From Streptomyces filamentosus (GTDB lineage Bacteria > Actinomycetota > Actinomycetes > Streptomycetales > Streptomycetaceae): a DNA stretch of 64,000 bases. This document shows positions 8,991 to 16,723 of the stretch, piece after piece (position 1 is the first letter of the stretch; each line of letters opens with the position of its first letter). Where the stretch lies: assembly GCF_014654895.1 (NCBI RefSeq), contig NZ_BNBE01000004.1, positions 62,001 through 126,000 on the forward strand, written 5' to 3'. Under the pieces are notes generated by a model. The model worked only from the letters and a program-made list of their open reading frames with translations. It did not search any database and was not told where the DNA came from. The translations under genes and the position numbers were made by a program.

Positions 8991-9426
8991 AAAAGTATCA
9001 CCAAAGACGCAGACAGAATGGGCGCATCTGCGAATCCAGTTGGCTCGTTCACCCTGAGGATGCAGTGACAGGGTGCGGACAGGTCAGCGCGGGCCCCTGC
9101 CCCGGGGCTCGCCGAGGGGCGAACGGTGTCGCGCCAGACGCAGCGGGCCTCCGACACCCCCGCCGGCAACGAGCGCGCGCACGTGAGGGAGGCCCTGCGG
9201 CGGAGGAGCGGCGCCTCGGGCTCCTGCGCTGCAGGCGCTGCGTCCCCCACCCGGAAGCACCCGTCCCGGAAGAGGTCTTCCAGGACTCCCTGTTGCGGGC
9301 CACCGGCGGGGGGCCGTGCATCGGGATCGCACCGCGGGGCCGACTGCGGCGCTCGGTCGCCTTTCCGACTCGGGTCCACAGCGCCCCGGTTCATGGGGTT
9401 CCCGAGTCGGCCGTCAGCCTCGGCGG

Positions 9427-10215
9427 ATGACTCCTGGGCCGCCGCCGAAGGTCGTCACGCGTCTCCGCGACGGACGGATCCACGCCTACGTCGCGGGCAC
9501 CGGCACCCACGGGATGCTGGAGCCCGCAGCCGTTTTCCCGCCGCGGGACGGCGAGGAGGCCGTGGCGTCGGTGGTCCGACAGGGTCCGGAGCGGGTCGTC
9601 CGCACGACGCCGAACGGGGTGGTCCGCCTCACTCGCGCCGGCGACCTCGTGCGGGCCTCGGACCTCGAACCGCGCTCCCGCGTACGCCATGGCCACCGGC
9701 CCGGCTGCGCGTTGCCCCTGGACGGCCGGACGGTGTGGGTCCACCGGCCGGACACGATGGCGGGCCGAGGGGGCGGGGACCAGTGGGTCGTGCACGATGC
9801 CGGCAGCGGTGCGGTTCTCGCCCGCTGCGAGCCGGAGACGGTCGGGCACGGTGCCTCCCACCGCGTACATCCCGTGGACGGCAGCGTCTGCCTCGACATC
9901 GGCGAGGGCCAGGACGGCTCCGCCGTTCTCCGGGGCGCGGTCGGGGCGGACAGCGAGCCCGAGTTCGTGCTTGCGGACCGACCAGCGGGTGAAGGGACCG
10001 CCCGCCACGGTGGGCCGGGTGGCGGCCGTCCGGACGACGAAGTCCTCGCCGCACGGCCTGCTGAAGCTTCTGCCCCCCTGTCCCGCCGGCCTCCGGACCC
10101 TGATCGGTGGCGCCGTCCCGCCTCCCCCGCCGGAGCGGGATTCCGGGGCCGGGAGCCCGGGACCAGGAGCCCGGGGTTCGAGGACGGAGGCCTGGGCCGG
10201 GGTCCGCTCCGGTGA
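9427..10215 (+). pseudogene. Beta-propeller-like (WD40-type) protein, probably 3'-degraded
   Basis: From ATG 9427 the frame gives MTPGPPPKVVTRL, then repeated beta-rich blocks: VWVHRPDTMAGRGGGDQWVV, HDAGSGAVLARC, ETVGHGASHRVHPVDGSVCL and DIGEGQDGSAVLRG. This resembles Streptomyces WD40-repeat-like proteins that end in further blades and a C-terminal cap. After about residue 185 the frame turns into Gly/Arg/Pro-rich sequence with no blades, and no other frame clearly continues them, so the 3' part appears lost. It could still be expressed as a 262-aa product. Function unknown. Confidence 0.45.
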
Positions 10216-10226
10216 CCGCAGTGCGG

Positions 10227-10868
10227 TCAGGGGGGAGTCAACGCGTCCAGTCGGGCGGCGAGTTCGGGGTGGGTGGGGGCGATGTGGCGGCGGGTCGCCG
10301 CCAAAGGAGCGACGAGGTCGGCCGGATCGTCGTGGGCGAGCGCCGCGTGGAGCTCGCCCACCGGGCCTCGGGCGGCGGGCGGGAGGCCGGTGAGCGCGGT
10401 GATCTGGCCGGCGAGGCGCCGCAGGTCGGCGGCGTTCTCACGGGCCCAGTCGGCCGCGGTGCGATCGTCGGCGCGCTGCCGGCGCGTGGCCTGGACGCGC
10501 TCCTCGCCCGTGGAGCCCTCGGGGCCCGGGCGGCCGCGCAGGTAGCGGCGCTCGGCGGCCTGGCGGCTGGCGACGCCGAGGGGACCGGCCAGCTCGGCCC
10601 AGCTGGCGCCCGCGTCGCGCGCCGCTTCGATCAGGCCGGTCTCCCACCCGGCGAGCTGCTCGCGGACCTGTCGCAGCAGCAGCAGCGAGTCCAGGGCCTG
10701 CGCCGGAGCGGGGCCGGTGCCGGGCGCGTCGGCGGGTCCGTCGCCGGCGGCCCGCAGCGCCCGGTCGATGGCCCGGAGGGCCTCGGACGTCGCGAGGAAC
10801 GACACCGGCCCCGGCCCCGGCTCCGGGGCGCCGGCGCCGGACGCCGTCGGCTGGTCGGAAGGGTTCAC
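10227..10868 (-). CDS. rheA: HSP18 transcriptional regulator (RheA-type)
   Basis: A 213-aa regulator of the type encoded divergently from small heat-shock genes in Streptomyces. S. albus RheA is the reference: a thermosensing repressor of hsp18 that binds TGTCATC-N5-GATGACA. The GTG start at 10868 is chosen because GAGGAG lies 6 nt upstream; longer in-frame starts would run through the operators. The mid-region (EQLAGWETGLIEAARDAGAS, WAELAGPLGVASRQAAERRY) looks like a helix-turn-helix. Two RheA-type operators lie in the intergenic region, so repression of hsp20, and probably of itself, is expected. The name rests on family likeness, gene order and the operators. Confidence 0.8.
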   Translation of the reverse strand: MNPSDQPTASGAGAPEPGPGPVSFLATSEALRAIDRALRAAGDGPADAPGTGPAPAQALDSLLLLRQVREQLAGWETGLIEAARDAGASWAELAGPLGVASRQAAERRYLRGRPGPEGSTGEERVQATRRQRADDRTAADWARENAADLRRLAGQITALTGLPPAARGPVGELHAALAHDDPADLVAPLAATRRHIAPTHPELAARLDALTPP

Positions 10869-10883
10869 GGGCGACTCCTCGGT

Positions 10884-10928
10884 TGTCATCCAATGGACGA
10901 CATTGAGTTTGTCATCCATTGGATGACA
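10884..10928. promoter_or_regulatory. Two RheA-type operators
   Basis: Between rheA and hsp20 lie two 19-bp inverted repeats. The one at 10910-10928 reads TGTCATC CATTG GATGACA, a perfect match to the published S. albus RheA site TGTCATC-N5-GATGACA. The one at 10884-10902 reads TGTCATC CAATG GACGACA, with one mismatch. Centres are 26 bp apart. The first sits just upstream of the rheA RBS, suggesting autoregulation. Confidence 0.85.
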
Positions 10929-10991
10929 TGTTACAACGGTTTCCGTGAGGCGCATTGGCAGTCACTGCCCGACCCTCTGGAGGTGTTTTCC

Positions 10992-11423
10992 ATGTTGATG
11001 CGCACTGATCCCTTCCGTGAACTCGACCGGCTGACCCAGCAGCTGATGGGTCCCGCCACCTGGTCCCGGCCCTCCCCGATGCCGATGGACGCCTACCGCG
11101 AGGGCGACGAGTACGTGGTCGCCTTCGACCTCCCCGGCGTCACCGCCGACGCGATCGACATCGACGTCGAGCGGAACATGCTGACCGTCAAGGCCGAGCG
11201 GCGGCCGCCGGCCAAGGCCGACGACGTGCAGATGGAGCTGTCCGAGCGGCCGCTGGGCGCCTTCTCCCGCCAGATCGTGCTCGCCGACACCCTGGACACC
11301 GAACGCATCGACGCCCACTACGAGGCCGGTGTCCTCACCCTGCGCATCCCCATCGCGGAGCGCGCAAAGCGCCGCAGGATCGCCGTCGGCGGCGACACGG
11401 GCCGCAAGGAGATCTCCGGCTGA
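10992..11423 (+). CDS. hsp18: Hsp20/alpha-crystallin small heat-shock protein
   Basis: A 143-aa small heat-shock protein, an ATP-independent holdase that keeps unfolding proteins soluble. The alpha-crystallin domain occupies about 30-135: AYREGDEYVVAFDLPGVTAD, then the strand DIDVERNMLTVKAERR and the conserved end GVLTLRIPIAERAKRRRIAV. N-terminus MLMRTDPFRELDRLTQQLMG is typical of actinobacterial HSP18. ATG at 10992 follows GGAGGTG in a good RBS position. Divergent from rheA with two RheA-type operators, so heat-inducible derepression is expected. The two DUF2267 genes downstream probably belong to the same stress island. Confidence 0.95.
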   Translation: MLMRTDPFRELDRLTQQLMGPATWSRPSPMPMDAYREGDEYVVAFDLPGVTADAIDIDVERNMLTVKAERRPPAKADDVQMELSERPLGAFSRQIVLADTLDTERIDAHYEAGVLTLRIPIAERAKRRRIAVGGDTGRKEISG

Positions 11424-11651
11424 CCGTCCGGTGACACCCACCTGACACCCATCCGGGCAGACGCGGAGGAGCGGGCCGGGCGGCCCCGAAGGGAAGGGCG
11501 AGGCGGACGGCGCAGACGGGGCGGGCAGGACGTGCGGCGGGCGGAGACCCCCGCGCTCCTCATCCGCCCGCCTCCCGTCCGCCCCTCCCCCTCACGTCCG
11601 TCTCCGCGCCCGTCCGCACTCCGAGGAGAAGGAGAACGGGAGGCGAGCACG

Positions 11652-12062
11652 ATGGCTCTGCGACGCGAGGCGTTCCTCGACCTCGTCCGGGAACGGGGCG
11701 CGTACGACACTCTCTACGAGGCGGACCGGGCCGCCCGGGTGGTACTCGCCCTGCTCGGCGCCCACCTCGTCGGCGACGTCCGCGCCCGGCTGGCCGCGCG
11801 CCTGCCGGACGACTTCGCCCTGATCCTGCTCAACCCCCTCCAGAGCGCCGAACCCCTGACACCGGAACGGTTCGTCAGGGCCACCGCCGCCTGGATCGAG
11901 GGCGCCACCGAACAGACCGCCACCTGGGACGTCAGCGCGGTCCTGTCCACCGTCGCCGACACCGCAGGCGACGACCTGACCGGGCAGGTCCTCCTCCAGC
12001 TCCCCACCGGCTACGACCTCCTCTTCGGCCGCCCCCGGACAACCCGACCACCGTCCCCCTGA
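11652..12062 (+). CDS. DUF2267 domain protein
   Basis: A 136-aa helical protein covering a single DUF2267 domain: FLDLVRERGAYDTLYEADRA, ALLGAHLVGDVRARLAARLP, then the acidic FV-containing half and the end LLLQLPTGYDLLFGRP. DUF2267 proteins are small cytoplasmic proteins of unknown function often found beside stress genes such as Hsp20. ATG 11652 is preceded by GGAGAAGGAG-like RBS sequence. The next gene is a paralogue in the same orientation 70 nt on, so the two arose by duplication. Confidence 0.85.
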   Translation: MALRREAFLDLVRERGAYDTLYEADRAARVVLALLGAHLVGDVRARLAARLPDDFALILLNPLQSAEPLTPERFVRATAAWIEGATEQTATWDVSAVLSTVADTAGDDLTGQVLLQLPTGYDLLFGRPRTTRPPSP

Positions 12063-12132
12063 CCACAGAACACCTGGCCACCGACCACCCCGGTGCCCCG
12101 CACCGGCGACAGCGAGAAAGGCGACCACCCCA

Positions 12133-12573
12133 GTGATGACCGACCGGCCCACGCCCCTTCCCACGAACCTCCACGGGGCGGCGTACGAGCAGATGCTGGA
12201 GAAGGTCCGTTACGAGGGGGCCTACCCCACCCGGGAGCGAGCCGAGGAAGCCGTCCACCTGGTCCTCTCGGGCCTCGGGCGTCAGCTCACCGGCGACGAG
12301 CGCGTCGACCTGGCCGCCCGGCTGCCCTTCGAGGCCGCCCGCGTGCTCACCGTGCAGATCCCCGACACCGAGCCCCTGACCGGCTGGGCCTTCGTCAAGG
12401 ACCTCGCCGCCCGCTCCGGCGCCTCCCTGGCCACCACCCGGTGGGACACCGGCTCCGTCTTCGCCGCCGTCGCCGCCTACGCGGGCCCCGACCTCACCAC
12501 CCGCATCCTCCGCGGCCTCCCCGGCGGGTACGCGCTGCTGTTCGGCCGCCCCGAACTCACCCCGGCCGCCTAG
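12133..12573 (+). CDS. DUF2267 domain protein (paralogue)
   Basis: A 146-aa paralogue of the preceding gene: MLEKVRYEGAYPTRERAEEA, LGRQLTGDERVDLAARLP, ending LRGLPGGYALLFGRPELTP. Order and spacing of the conserved blocks are the same, but the sequence has diverged. Start is GTG 12133 or the adjacent in-frame ATG 12136. Likely co-transcribed with the upstream copy and Hsp20. Function unknown. Confidence 0.85.
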   Translation: MMTDRPTPLPTNLHGAAYEQMLEKVRYEGAYPTRERAEEAVHLVLSGLGRQLTGDERVDLAARLPFEAARVLTVQIPDTEPLTGWAFVKDLAARSGASLATTRWDTGSVFAAVAAYAGPDLTTRILRGLPGGYALLFGRPELTPAA

Positions 12574-13234
12574 CAGGGCTCCTTCGGCACGGCGGCGCCC
12601 GGCCCTCGCCCCGGTGGCGTACAGCGGCGACCACGGTCTGTCACTTTGCGGCAGTGTCCACCACAGCGCCGGGGCCACAGGGCCGGGCCCACGGCATCGG
12701 TGCCATGGACGCGGTAGACCTCGTGGCTGTCGCCACCGCTTCCCTCACGCTCCCCGTCACGCGCCTGGCCGCCTTGTGGGCCAGGCGCGGCGGCAGGCAA
12801 TCGGCGGACGCGACGGCCGTTTCAGGTGTCGGCCGGGCCCATGGGTCCGGCCGCGGCTCGTGTCCAAGGGGCGCAGGATGAATACCTGTGACTCTGCAGC
12901 AGGTTTCGCTCTCAGCCTTTGATCTGAAGACGTGGGGGCGCGGCGGCACCTTCGATTCGGGTGCCCTGGGAGGGCACTGTCAACGTCTGCCCCAGCCAGT
13001 CCGGCGCCTCGGCGACTGCGGTCGGTTCCTCCGCGTCGTCTCCGGGTCCGGCCAACCGACAGGCAGGTGTGCAGCCCTGCAAGACTTGCTCGACCACGTG
13101 CCATGGCACGAAGGTCCCATGGCACGAAGTAAGGACCACGGCGGAGGTCTGTTCTTCGACCAGGAAGGCTTCTCCGGCGATCCTGTCCGTCTGGGGCCCC
13201 GCCCCGGCGCCGTCCTTGAGCACAGAGGGAACAG
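12574..13234. other. 660-bp gap without a convincing gene
   Basis: No frame gives a recognisable protein. A short plus-strand ORF from ATG 12703 (MDAVDLVAVATASLTLPV...) of about 58 codons has some protein-like composition but no RBS worth naming. A 10-bp perfect stem (GCGCCTGGCC at 12761-12770 pairing with 12779-12788) could be a terminator for the stress island or a structured 5' region. A repeat/palindrome lies at 13097-13129. Confidence 0.4.
13097..13129. repeat. Palindrome plus direct repeat upstream of the SUKH-Lsr2 gene
   Basis: CGTGCCATGGCACG at 13097-13110 is a perfect 14-bp palindrome. Its right half belongs to CCATGGCACGAAG (13101-13113), which is repeated exactly at 13117-13129, a 16-bp period. 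The site lies about 105-140 bp before the SUKH-Lsr2 start, a plausible operator position. Confidence 0.5.
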
Positions 13235-13915
13235 ATGACCGCTCTCACCGCGCTGACCGGGCTGTGCCCGCCCCCTGCTGCCGCTCGCCCCTCCCCCGAC
13301 TGGCTGCGGGTCGAAAGCATGCTGGGCAAGGGGCTGCCCCAGGACTACAAGGAGCTCGTCACCGCGTACGGACCAGGTCAGTTCTCCGGGTTCATCACCC
13401 TCTACCAGCCGCATGCCCCCAGCGAATGGACCGATCTGACCGGCCCCATGCCGGCGCGGCTGCGCGGGCAGATCGAGGAGGTCCGGCGGGCCGCCCAACG
13501 CCCCTGGCGACTCCCGCACTCCCCCGAGGACCTTCTCGCCATGGGAGTCACCGACAACGGGGACCACCTCTTCTGGGTCACCCGGCCCGCCGGCACCCCG
13601 GACGAGTGGCCCGTCGCCGTCAGCGAAGCCCTGGGCGCACCCTGGTTCACCTACGACGGCTCCTTGACCGAGTTCCTCGTCAGCGTCCTCAGCGGGACCA
13701 CGAGCGTCCCCATGTTTCCCGAAGACCTCCTCGACCACGCTCCCGTTTTCACCCCGTCGGCTCTCGCGAGCGGCGCGTCCGCCGCGGACGCTCTGCCACC
13801 GGTCAGCACACGTGTCATCCGGGACTGGGCCAATGCCCACGGATACGACCTTCCCGACCGCGGACGCGTCCCGATCAAGATCGCCGAGGCGTGGAGGCGG
13901 GCGAACTCGCGCTGA
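13235..13915 (+). CDS. SMI1/KNR4 (SUKH) protein with Lsr2-like C-terminus
   Basis: A 226-aa two-part protein. The first 160 residues match the SUKH fold: LPQDYKELVTAYGPGQFSGF with the following ITLYQPH, then SPEDLLAMGVTDNGDHLFWV and SEALGAPWFTYDGSLTEFL. SUKH proteins often act as immunity proteins or assembly factors. The last 35 residues (IRDWANAHGYDLPDRGRVPI then KIAEAWRRA) resemble the Lsr2 DNA-binding domain (pattern IRxWA-x-x-NGY-x-V-x-x-RGR-I-P). ATG 13235 follows GAGGGAAC. No toxin gene is adjacent. The fusion suggests a DNA-associated or AT-hook-like targeting role; that part is inference. Confidence 0.75.
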   Translation: MTALTALTGLCPPPAAARPSPDWLRVESMLGKGLPQDYKELVTAYGPGQFSGFITLYQPHAPSEWTDLTGPMPARLRGQIEEVRRAAQRPWRLPHSPEDLLAMGVTDNGDHLFWVTRPAGTPDEWPVAVSEALGAPWFTYDGSLTEFLVSVLSGTTSVPMFPEDLLDHAPVFTPSALASGASAADALPPVSTRVIRDWANAHGYDLPDRGRVPIKIAEAWRRANSR

Positions 13916-14151
13916 GGCGGGAACCCGGCGGAGCCGCATCGCCTCGGGCCTCCCGTTCCGTCAACAGCGACAGGGATGTGGGGCGGGGCGGTCGGTCCGC
14001 CGTGTCAGGGCCAGGAGGCTCCGAGCGACACGTCGGGTGAGCGATGCGGCACGTCACGGATGCGACCTCGCCGGGCGGGAAGCGAAACGACGGTCACCAT
14101 GGTCGTCCCTCCACGCCGCCGGTACCTCCAGCGGACCGTCGCGTGGGTCCG

Positions 14152-14388
14152 TCAGCGACTGGAGTACGGCAGCAGGGCCATCTCCCGCGCGTTCTTGATG
14201 GCGGTGGCGAGGGCGCGCTGCTGCTGGGCGGTCACGCGGGTGACGCGGCGGCTGCGGATCTTGCCGCGGTCGGAGATGAACTTCCTCAGCAGGTCGGTGT
14301 CCTTGTAGTCGATGTACGTGATGCCGGCCGCGTCGAGCGGGTTGGGGCGGGACTTGACGGGCTTGCGGGGGTCCTGGCGTCGGGCCAT
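14152..14388 (-). CDS. rpsR: 30S ribosomal protein S18, zinc-independent paralogue
   Basis: A 78-aa bS18: ITYIDYKDTDLLRKFISDRG then KIRSRRVTRVTAQQQRALAT and AIKNAREMALLPYS. There is no cysteine, so this is the C-minus form that replaces the zinc-binding paralogue during zinc starvation. The ATG at 14388 is chosen for the canonical MARRQDPRKPVKS N-terminus; the frame is open further upstream. It is the last gene of the L33-L31-CobW-S18 set under a Zur box. Confidence 0.95.
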   Translation of the reverse strand: MARRQDPRKPVKSRPNPLDAAGITYIDYKDTDLLRKFISDRGKIRSRRVTRVTAQQQRALATAIKNAREMALLPYSSR

Positions 14389-14458
14389 GGCAGGGTCTCC
14401 TTGCGGAAAGGGCTCCGTCACGGCCGGGCCGGGCCGTGGACGGGCGTACGGGTGGGTG

Positions 14459-15610
14459 TCAGACGGCATCGAGGAGGGTGTCGAAGGCGGCGGGCAGGTG
14501 CTTCCACGCCTCGCGTCCCGACGCGTACTCCGCGTCCGTCAGGAGGCAGGAGTCGAGGAGGCGTTCCAGGCCGTCGCGGTCGAGGCCGGGCGAGGTGAAG
14601 ACGAGGTGCTGGCAGCAGTCGCCGTGCTCCGGGTGCCAGTCCAGGGCGGCCGCCGCGCGGCGCACGGGCGGGACCATCTCCCAGGCGGCGTCCGGGAGCG
14701 ACGCCAGCCAGGGGCCGGCGCTCTCCACGCAGAGCGCGCCGCCGGCCGCGTCCCAGGCGAGCAGGGTGTCCGGCCGGTCGGCGAGCCAGAACCGGCCGCG
14801 GCTGCGGGCCGCCGCACAGCACAGGTCCTCCAGTGCCTCGTACAGCCGCTCCGGGTGGAACGGGCGGTGGCGGCGCCAGACGAAGGTGGTGACGCCGGCC
14901 TCGTCCGCCTCCTGGGGCAGCAGCGCGCACGCGGGGTGCTGGGCGGCGGCCGCCGCCTCGACGTCGAAGCCGGCGAGGGCGACGCGGGCGAGTTCGGCGG
15001 AGGCCGCCGGCACGCGCAGCGCGGTGGGATGCAGCTGGGCGAGGAGCACGCGGTCCTCGTCGTCGGCCTCGTCGCTGTCGACGACGGCGAGGACCGGGGC
15101 GTACTCCAGCTGCCGGGCCCAGGTGTCGCCGACGGTCCGCCGGTCGGTCGGGGCCGCGGCGAGTCCGGCCTCGGCCAGGTCGTCGCCGTTGGCGAGACAG
15201 GGCAGGACGAGGGCGGGGTCCACGGCGGTGATCACGTTCGTCAGGGTCAGGCGGTCCCCGCCGTGGGCGGCGATGACCTCGGCCATCGTCTTCGGCTCGA
15301 CCGAGTCCCACAGCTCGACCACCGCGAGGCGGATCAGGCCGCCGTCGGCCATCCGCTGCAGTTCCGGTACGAGGTCCTCGCGCAGGGCGCAGCACGCGCA
15401 GTCGTCGACCAGGGGCGTCTCCCCGCGCGAGAGGACGCCGTCGGCGTCGCGGATCAGCCGCAGGACGCTGCCGTCGGTCGCCCCCGCCAGGTCGTGGTGG
15501 AGCGCCACGCTGCCGGGGACGGACCGCAGGAGGCGGTCGACGACCTCGGCCCGCGCCTCGGAGTGGAGCCCGGCGACGATGACGACGGGCAGTCTCCCTT
15601 CGCGCTCCAT
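14459..15610 (-). CDS. COG0523/CobW-like protein of the zinc-starvation island
   Basis: A 383-aa COG0523 (CobW/ZigA-type) protein, a class of metal-insertion GTPases linked to zinc homeostasis. The metal-binding CxCC motif is present (VDDCACCALRED, about 68-79), as is the C-terminal CobW_C-like domain (FWLADRPDTLLAWDAAGGAL; HPEHGDCCQHLVFTSPGLD). The expected N-terminal P-loop GxxxxGK(S/T) is not seen: the equivalent stretch is IVAGLHSEARAEVVDRLL, without the Gly-Lys-Ser/Thr, so GTP hydrolysis is doubtful. ATG at 15610 overlaps the L31 stop (ATGA), so it is translationally coupled. Likely induced by zinc limitation through the upstream Zur box. Confidence 0.85.
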   Translation of the reverse strand: MEREGRLPVVIVAGLHSEARAEVVDRLLRSVPGSVALHHDLAGATDGSVLRLIRDADGVLSRGETPLVDDCACCALREDLVPELQRMADGGLIRLAVVELWDSVEPKTMAEVIAAHGGDRLTLTNVITAVDPALVLPCLANGDDLAEAGLAAAPTDRRTVGDTWARQLEYAPVLAVVDSDEADDEDRVLLAQLHPTALRVPAASAELARVALAGFDVEAAAAAQHPACALLPQEADEAGVTTFVWRRHRPFHPERLYEALEDLCCAAARSRGRFWLADRPDTLLAWDAAGGALCVESAGPWLASLPDAAWEMVPPVRRAAAALDWHPEHGDCCQHLVFTSPGLDRDGLERLLDSCLLTDAEYASGREAWKHLPAAFDTLLDAV

Positions 15611-15855
15611 CAGCGGGCTCCGTAGCGGCGCTGGAACTTCTCGACGCGACCGGCCGTGTCGAGCACGCGTGCCGTGCCCGTGTAGAAGGGGTGGCTCGCG
15701 GAGGAGATCTCCACGTCGACGACCGGGTAGGTGTTGCCGTCCTCCCAGGTGATCGTCTTGTCGCTGGTCATGGTGGAGCGGGTGAGGAAAGCGGTGCCGG
15801 AGGCGGAGTCGCGGAAGACGACGGGCTCGTAGGCGGGGTGGATGCCGGGCTTCAT
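15610..15855 (-). CDS. rpmE2: 50S ribosomal protein L31, type B (zinc-independent)
   Basis: An 81-aa type B bL31: MKPGIHPAYEPVVFRDSASG, then ISSASHPFYTGTARVLDTAG and VEKFQRRYG. It lacks the four cysteines of type A L31. Replacement of the zinc form by this one releases zinc for other uses; in S. coelicolor the equivalent gene is under Zur control. Second gene after rpmG, 35 nt downstream; its TGA overlaps the ATG of the CobW-like gene. Confidence 0.96.
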   Translation of the reverse strand: MKPGIHPAYEPVVFRDSASGTAFLTRSTMTSDKTITWEDGNTYPVVDVEISSASHPFYTGTARVLDTAGRVEKFQRRYGAR

Positions 15856-15890
15856 GGCGGGACCTTTCAGGGGTGGGACGGGGTGCGGGG

Positions 15891-16055
15891 TCAGCGTTCT
15901 TCGCGGAAGTCCACGTGGCGCCGGGCGACGGGGTCGTACTTGCGCAGGACCATCCGGTCGGGGTCGTTGCGCCGGTTCTTGCGCGTCACATAGGTGAACC
16001 CGGTGCCCGCCGTGGAGCGGAGCTTGACGACCGGGCGGATCTCGTTGCGTGCCAT
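15891..16055 (-). CDS. rpmG: 50S ribosomal protein L33, zinc-independent paralogue
   Basis: A 54-aa bL33: MARNEIRPVVKLRSTAGTGF, TYVTRKNRRNDPDRMVLRKY, DPVARRHVDFREER. No CxxC pairs, hence the C-minus form. The start at 16055 is the only one giving the canonical N-terminus. First gene of the leftward zinc-starvation operon; its start lies 12 bp from the edge of the Zur box, so the box probably covers the promoter. Confidence 0.96.
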   Translation of the reverse strand: MARNEIRPVVKLRSTAGTGFTYVTRKNRRNDPDRMVLRKYDPVARRHVDFREER

Positions 16056-16067
16056 GGGGGCTACTAT

Positions 16068-16084
16068 ATGGGAACGATTTCCAT
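16068..16084. promoter_or_regulatory. Zur box between divergent ribosomal-protein operons
   Basis: ATGGGAACGATTTCCAT is a 17-bp near-perfect palindrome (one mismatch between the arms ATGGGAA and TTTCCAT), set in locally AT-rich sequence (ctatatggg...ccattatcaa). It resembles actinobacterial Zur sites of the TGAAAA-TnnTTTTCA kind and lies exactly between the L33 and L28 starts. It is expected to repress both operons when zinc is sufficient. Confidence 0.85.
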
Positions 16085-16122
16085 TATCAATACGCCCCCC
16101 GGCGAGAAAGGCGGCCGCATCC

Positions 16123-16359
16123 ATGTCGGCCCACTGCCAACTGACCGGCGCCAAGCCCGGCTTCGGCAACACCGTCTCCCACTCGCACCGGCGCACCTCG
16201 CGCCGCTTCGACCCGAACGTCCAGCGCAAGCGCTACTGGCTGCCGAGCGAAGGGCGGCACGTCCGCCTCGTCCTGAGCGTCCGGGCGATCAGGACCGTGG
16301 ACACGATCGGCATCGAGGCCGCCGTGGCACGCATCCGTGCGCGAGGAGGGAAGGTCTGA
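16123..16359 (+). CDS. rpmB: 50S ribosomal protein L28, alternative paralogue
   Basis: A 78-aa bL28: MSAHCQLTGAKPGFGNTVSH, SHRRTSRRFDPNVQRKRYWL, RTVDTIGIEAAVARIRARGG. It has a single Cys near the N-terminus and lacks the four-Cys zinc site of the housekeeping form. ATG 16123 lies about 40 bp after the Zur box. Its TGA overlaps the S14 start (TGATG), coupling the two. Confidence 0.95.
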   Translation: MSAHCQLTGAKPGFGNTVSHSHRRTSRRFDPNVQRKRYWLPSEGRHVRLVLSVRAIRTVDTIGIEAAVARIRARGGKV

Positions 16360-16664
16360 TGGCGAAGAAGAGCAAGATCGCGCAGAACGAGAAGCGCAAG
16401 GAGACCGTCGAGCGGTACGCCGCCCGCCGGGCGGAGCTCAAGGAGGTCATCCGCCACCCCTCCTCCACCGCGGCAGAACGCGAGGCGGCCCGGGCCGAGT
16501 TGGGCCGGCAGCCGCGCGACGCCAGCGCCACCCGCGTGCGCAACCGCGACAGCGTCGACGGGCGCCCCCGCGGCCACCTGCGCAAGTTCGGGCTCTCGCG
16601 GGTGCGGACGCGACAGCAGGCGCATGCGGGGTTCCTGCCGGGGGTGACCAAGTCCTCCTGGTAG
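16359..16664 (+). CDS. rpsN: 30S ribosomal protein S14, zinc-independent (long) form
   Basis: A 101-aa uS14 of the long, cysteine-free class: MAKKSKIAQNEKRKETVERY, ATRVRNRDSVDGRPRGHLRK, FGLSRVRTRQQAHAGFLPGV, ending KSSW. The short zinc form has 61 residues and two CxxC. The start overlaps the rpmB stop. Completes the set of four classic Zur-controlled paralogues (L28, L31, L33, S14) plus S18. Confidence 0.96.
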   Translation: MAKKSKIAQNEKRKETVERYAARRAELKEVIRHPSSTAAEREAARAELGRQPRDASATRVRNRDSVDGRPRGHLRKFGLSRVRTRQQAHAGFLPGVTKSSW

Positions 16665-16723
16665 ACACCGGACCCGCCCCGCGTCCGGCCGGTGGGGGCA
16701 TCCCGGTCGGACGGAGCGGACCC

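Noticed and set aside
4173..9057. Two plus-strand frames of 688 and 1007 codons
   Set aside because: They lie opposite the helicase, tpg and tap genes and have the Gly/Asp/Val-rich pattern of antisense frames in high-GC DNA.
9391..10008. Minus-strand 205-codon frame
   Set aside because: The plus strand of the same region carries the beta-propeller-like repeats; the minus frame has no domain.
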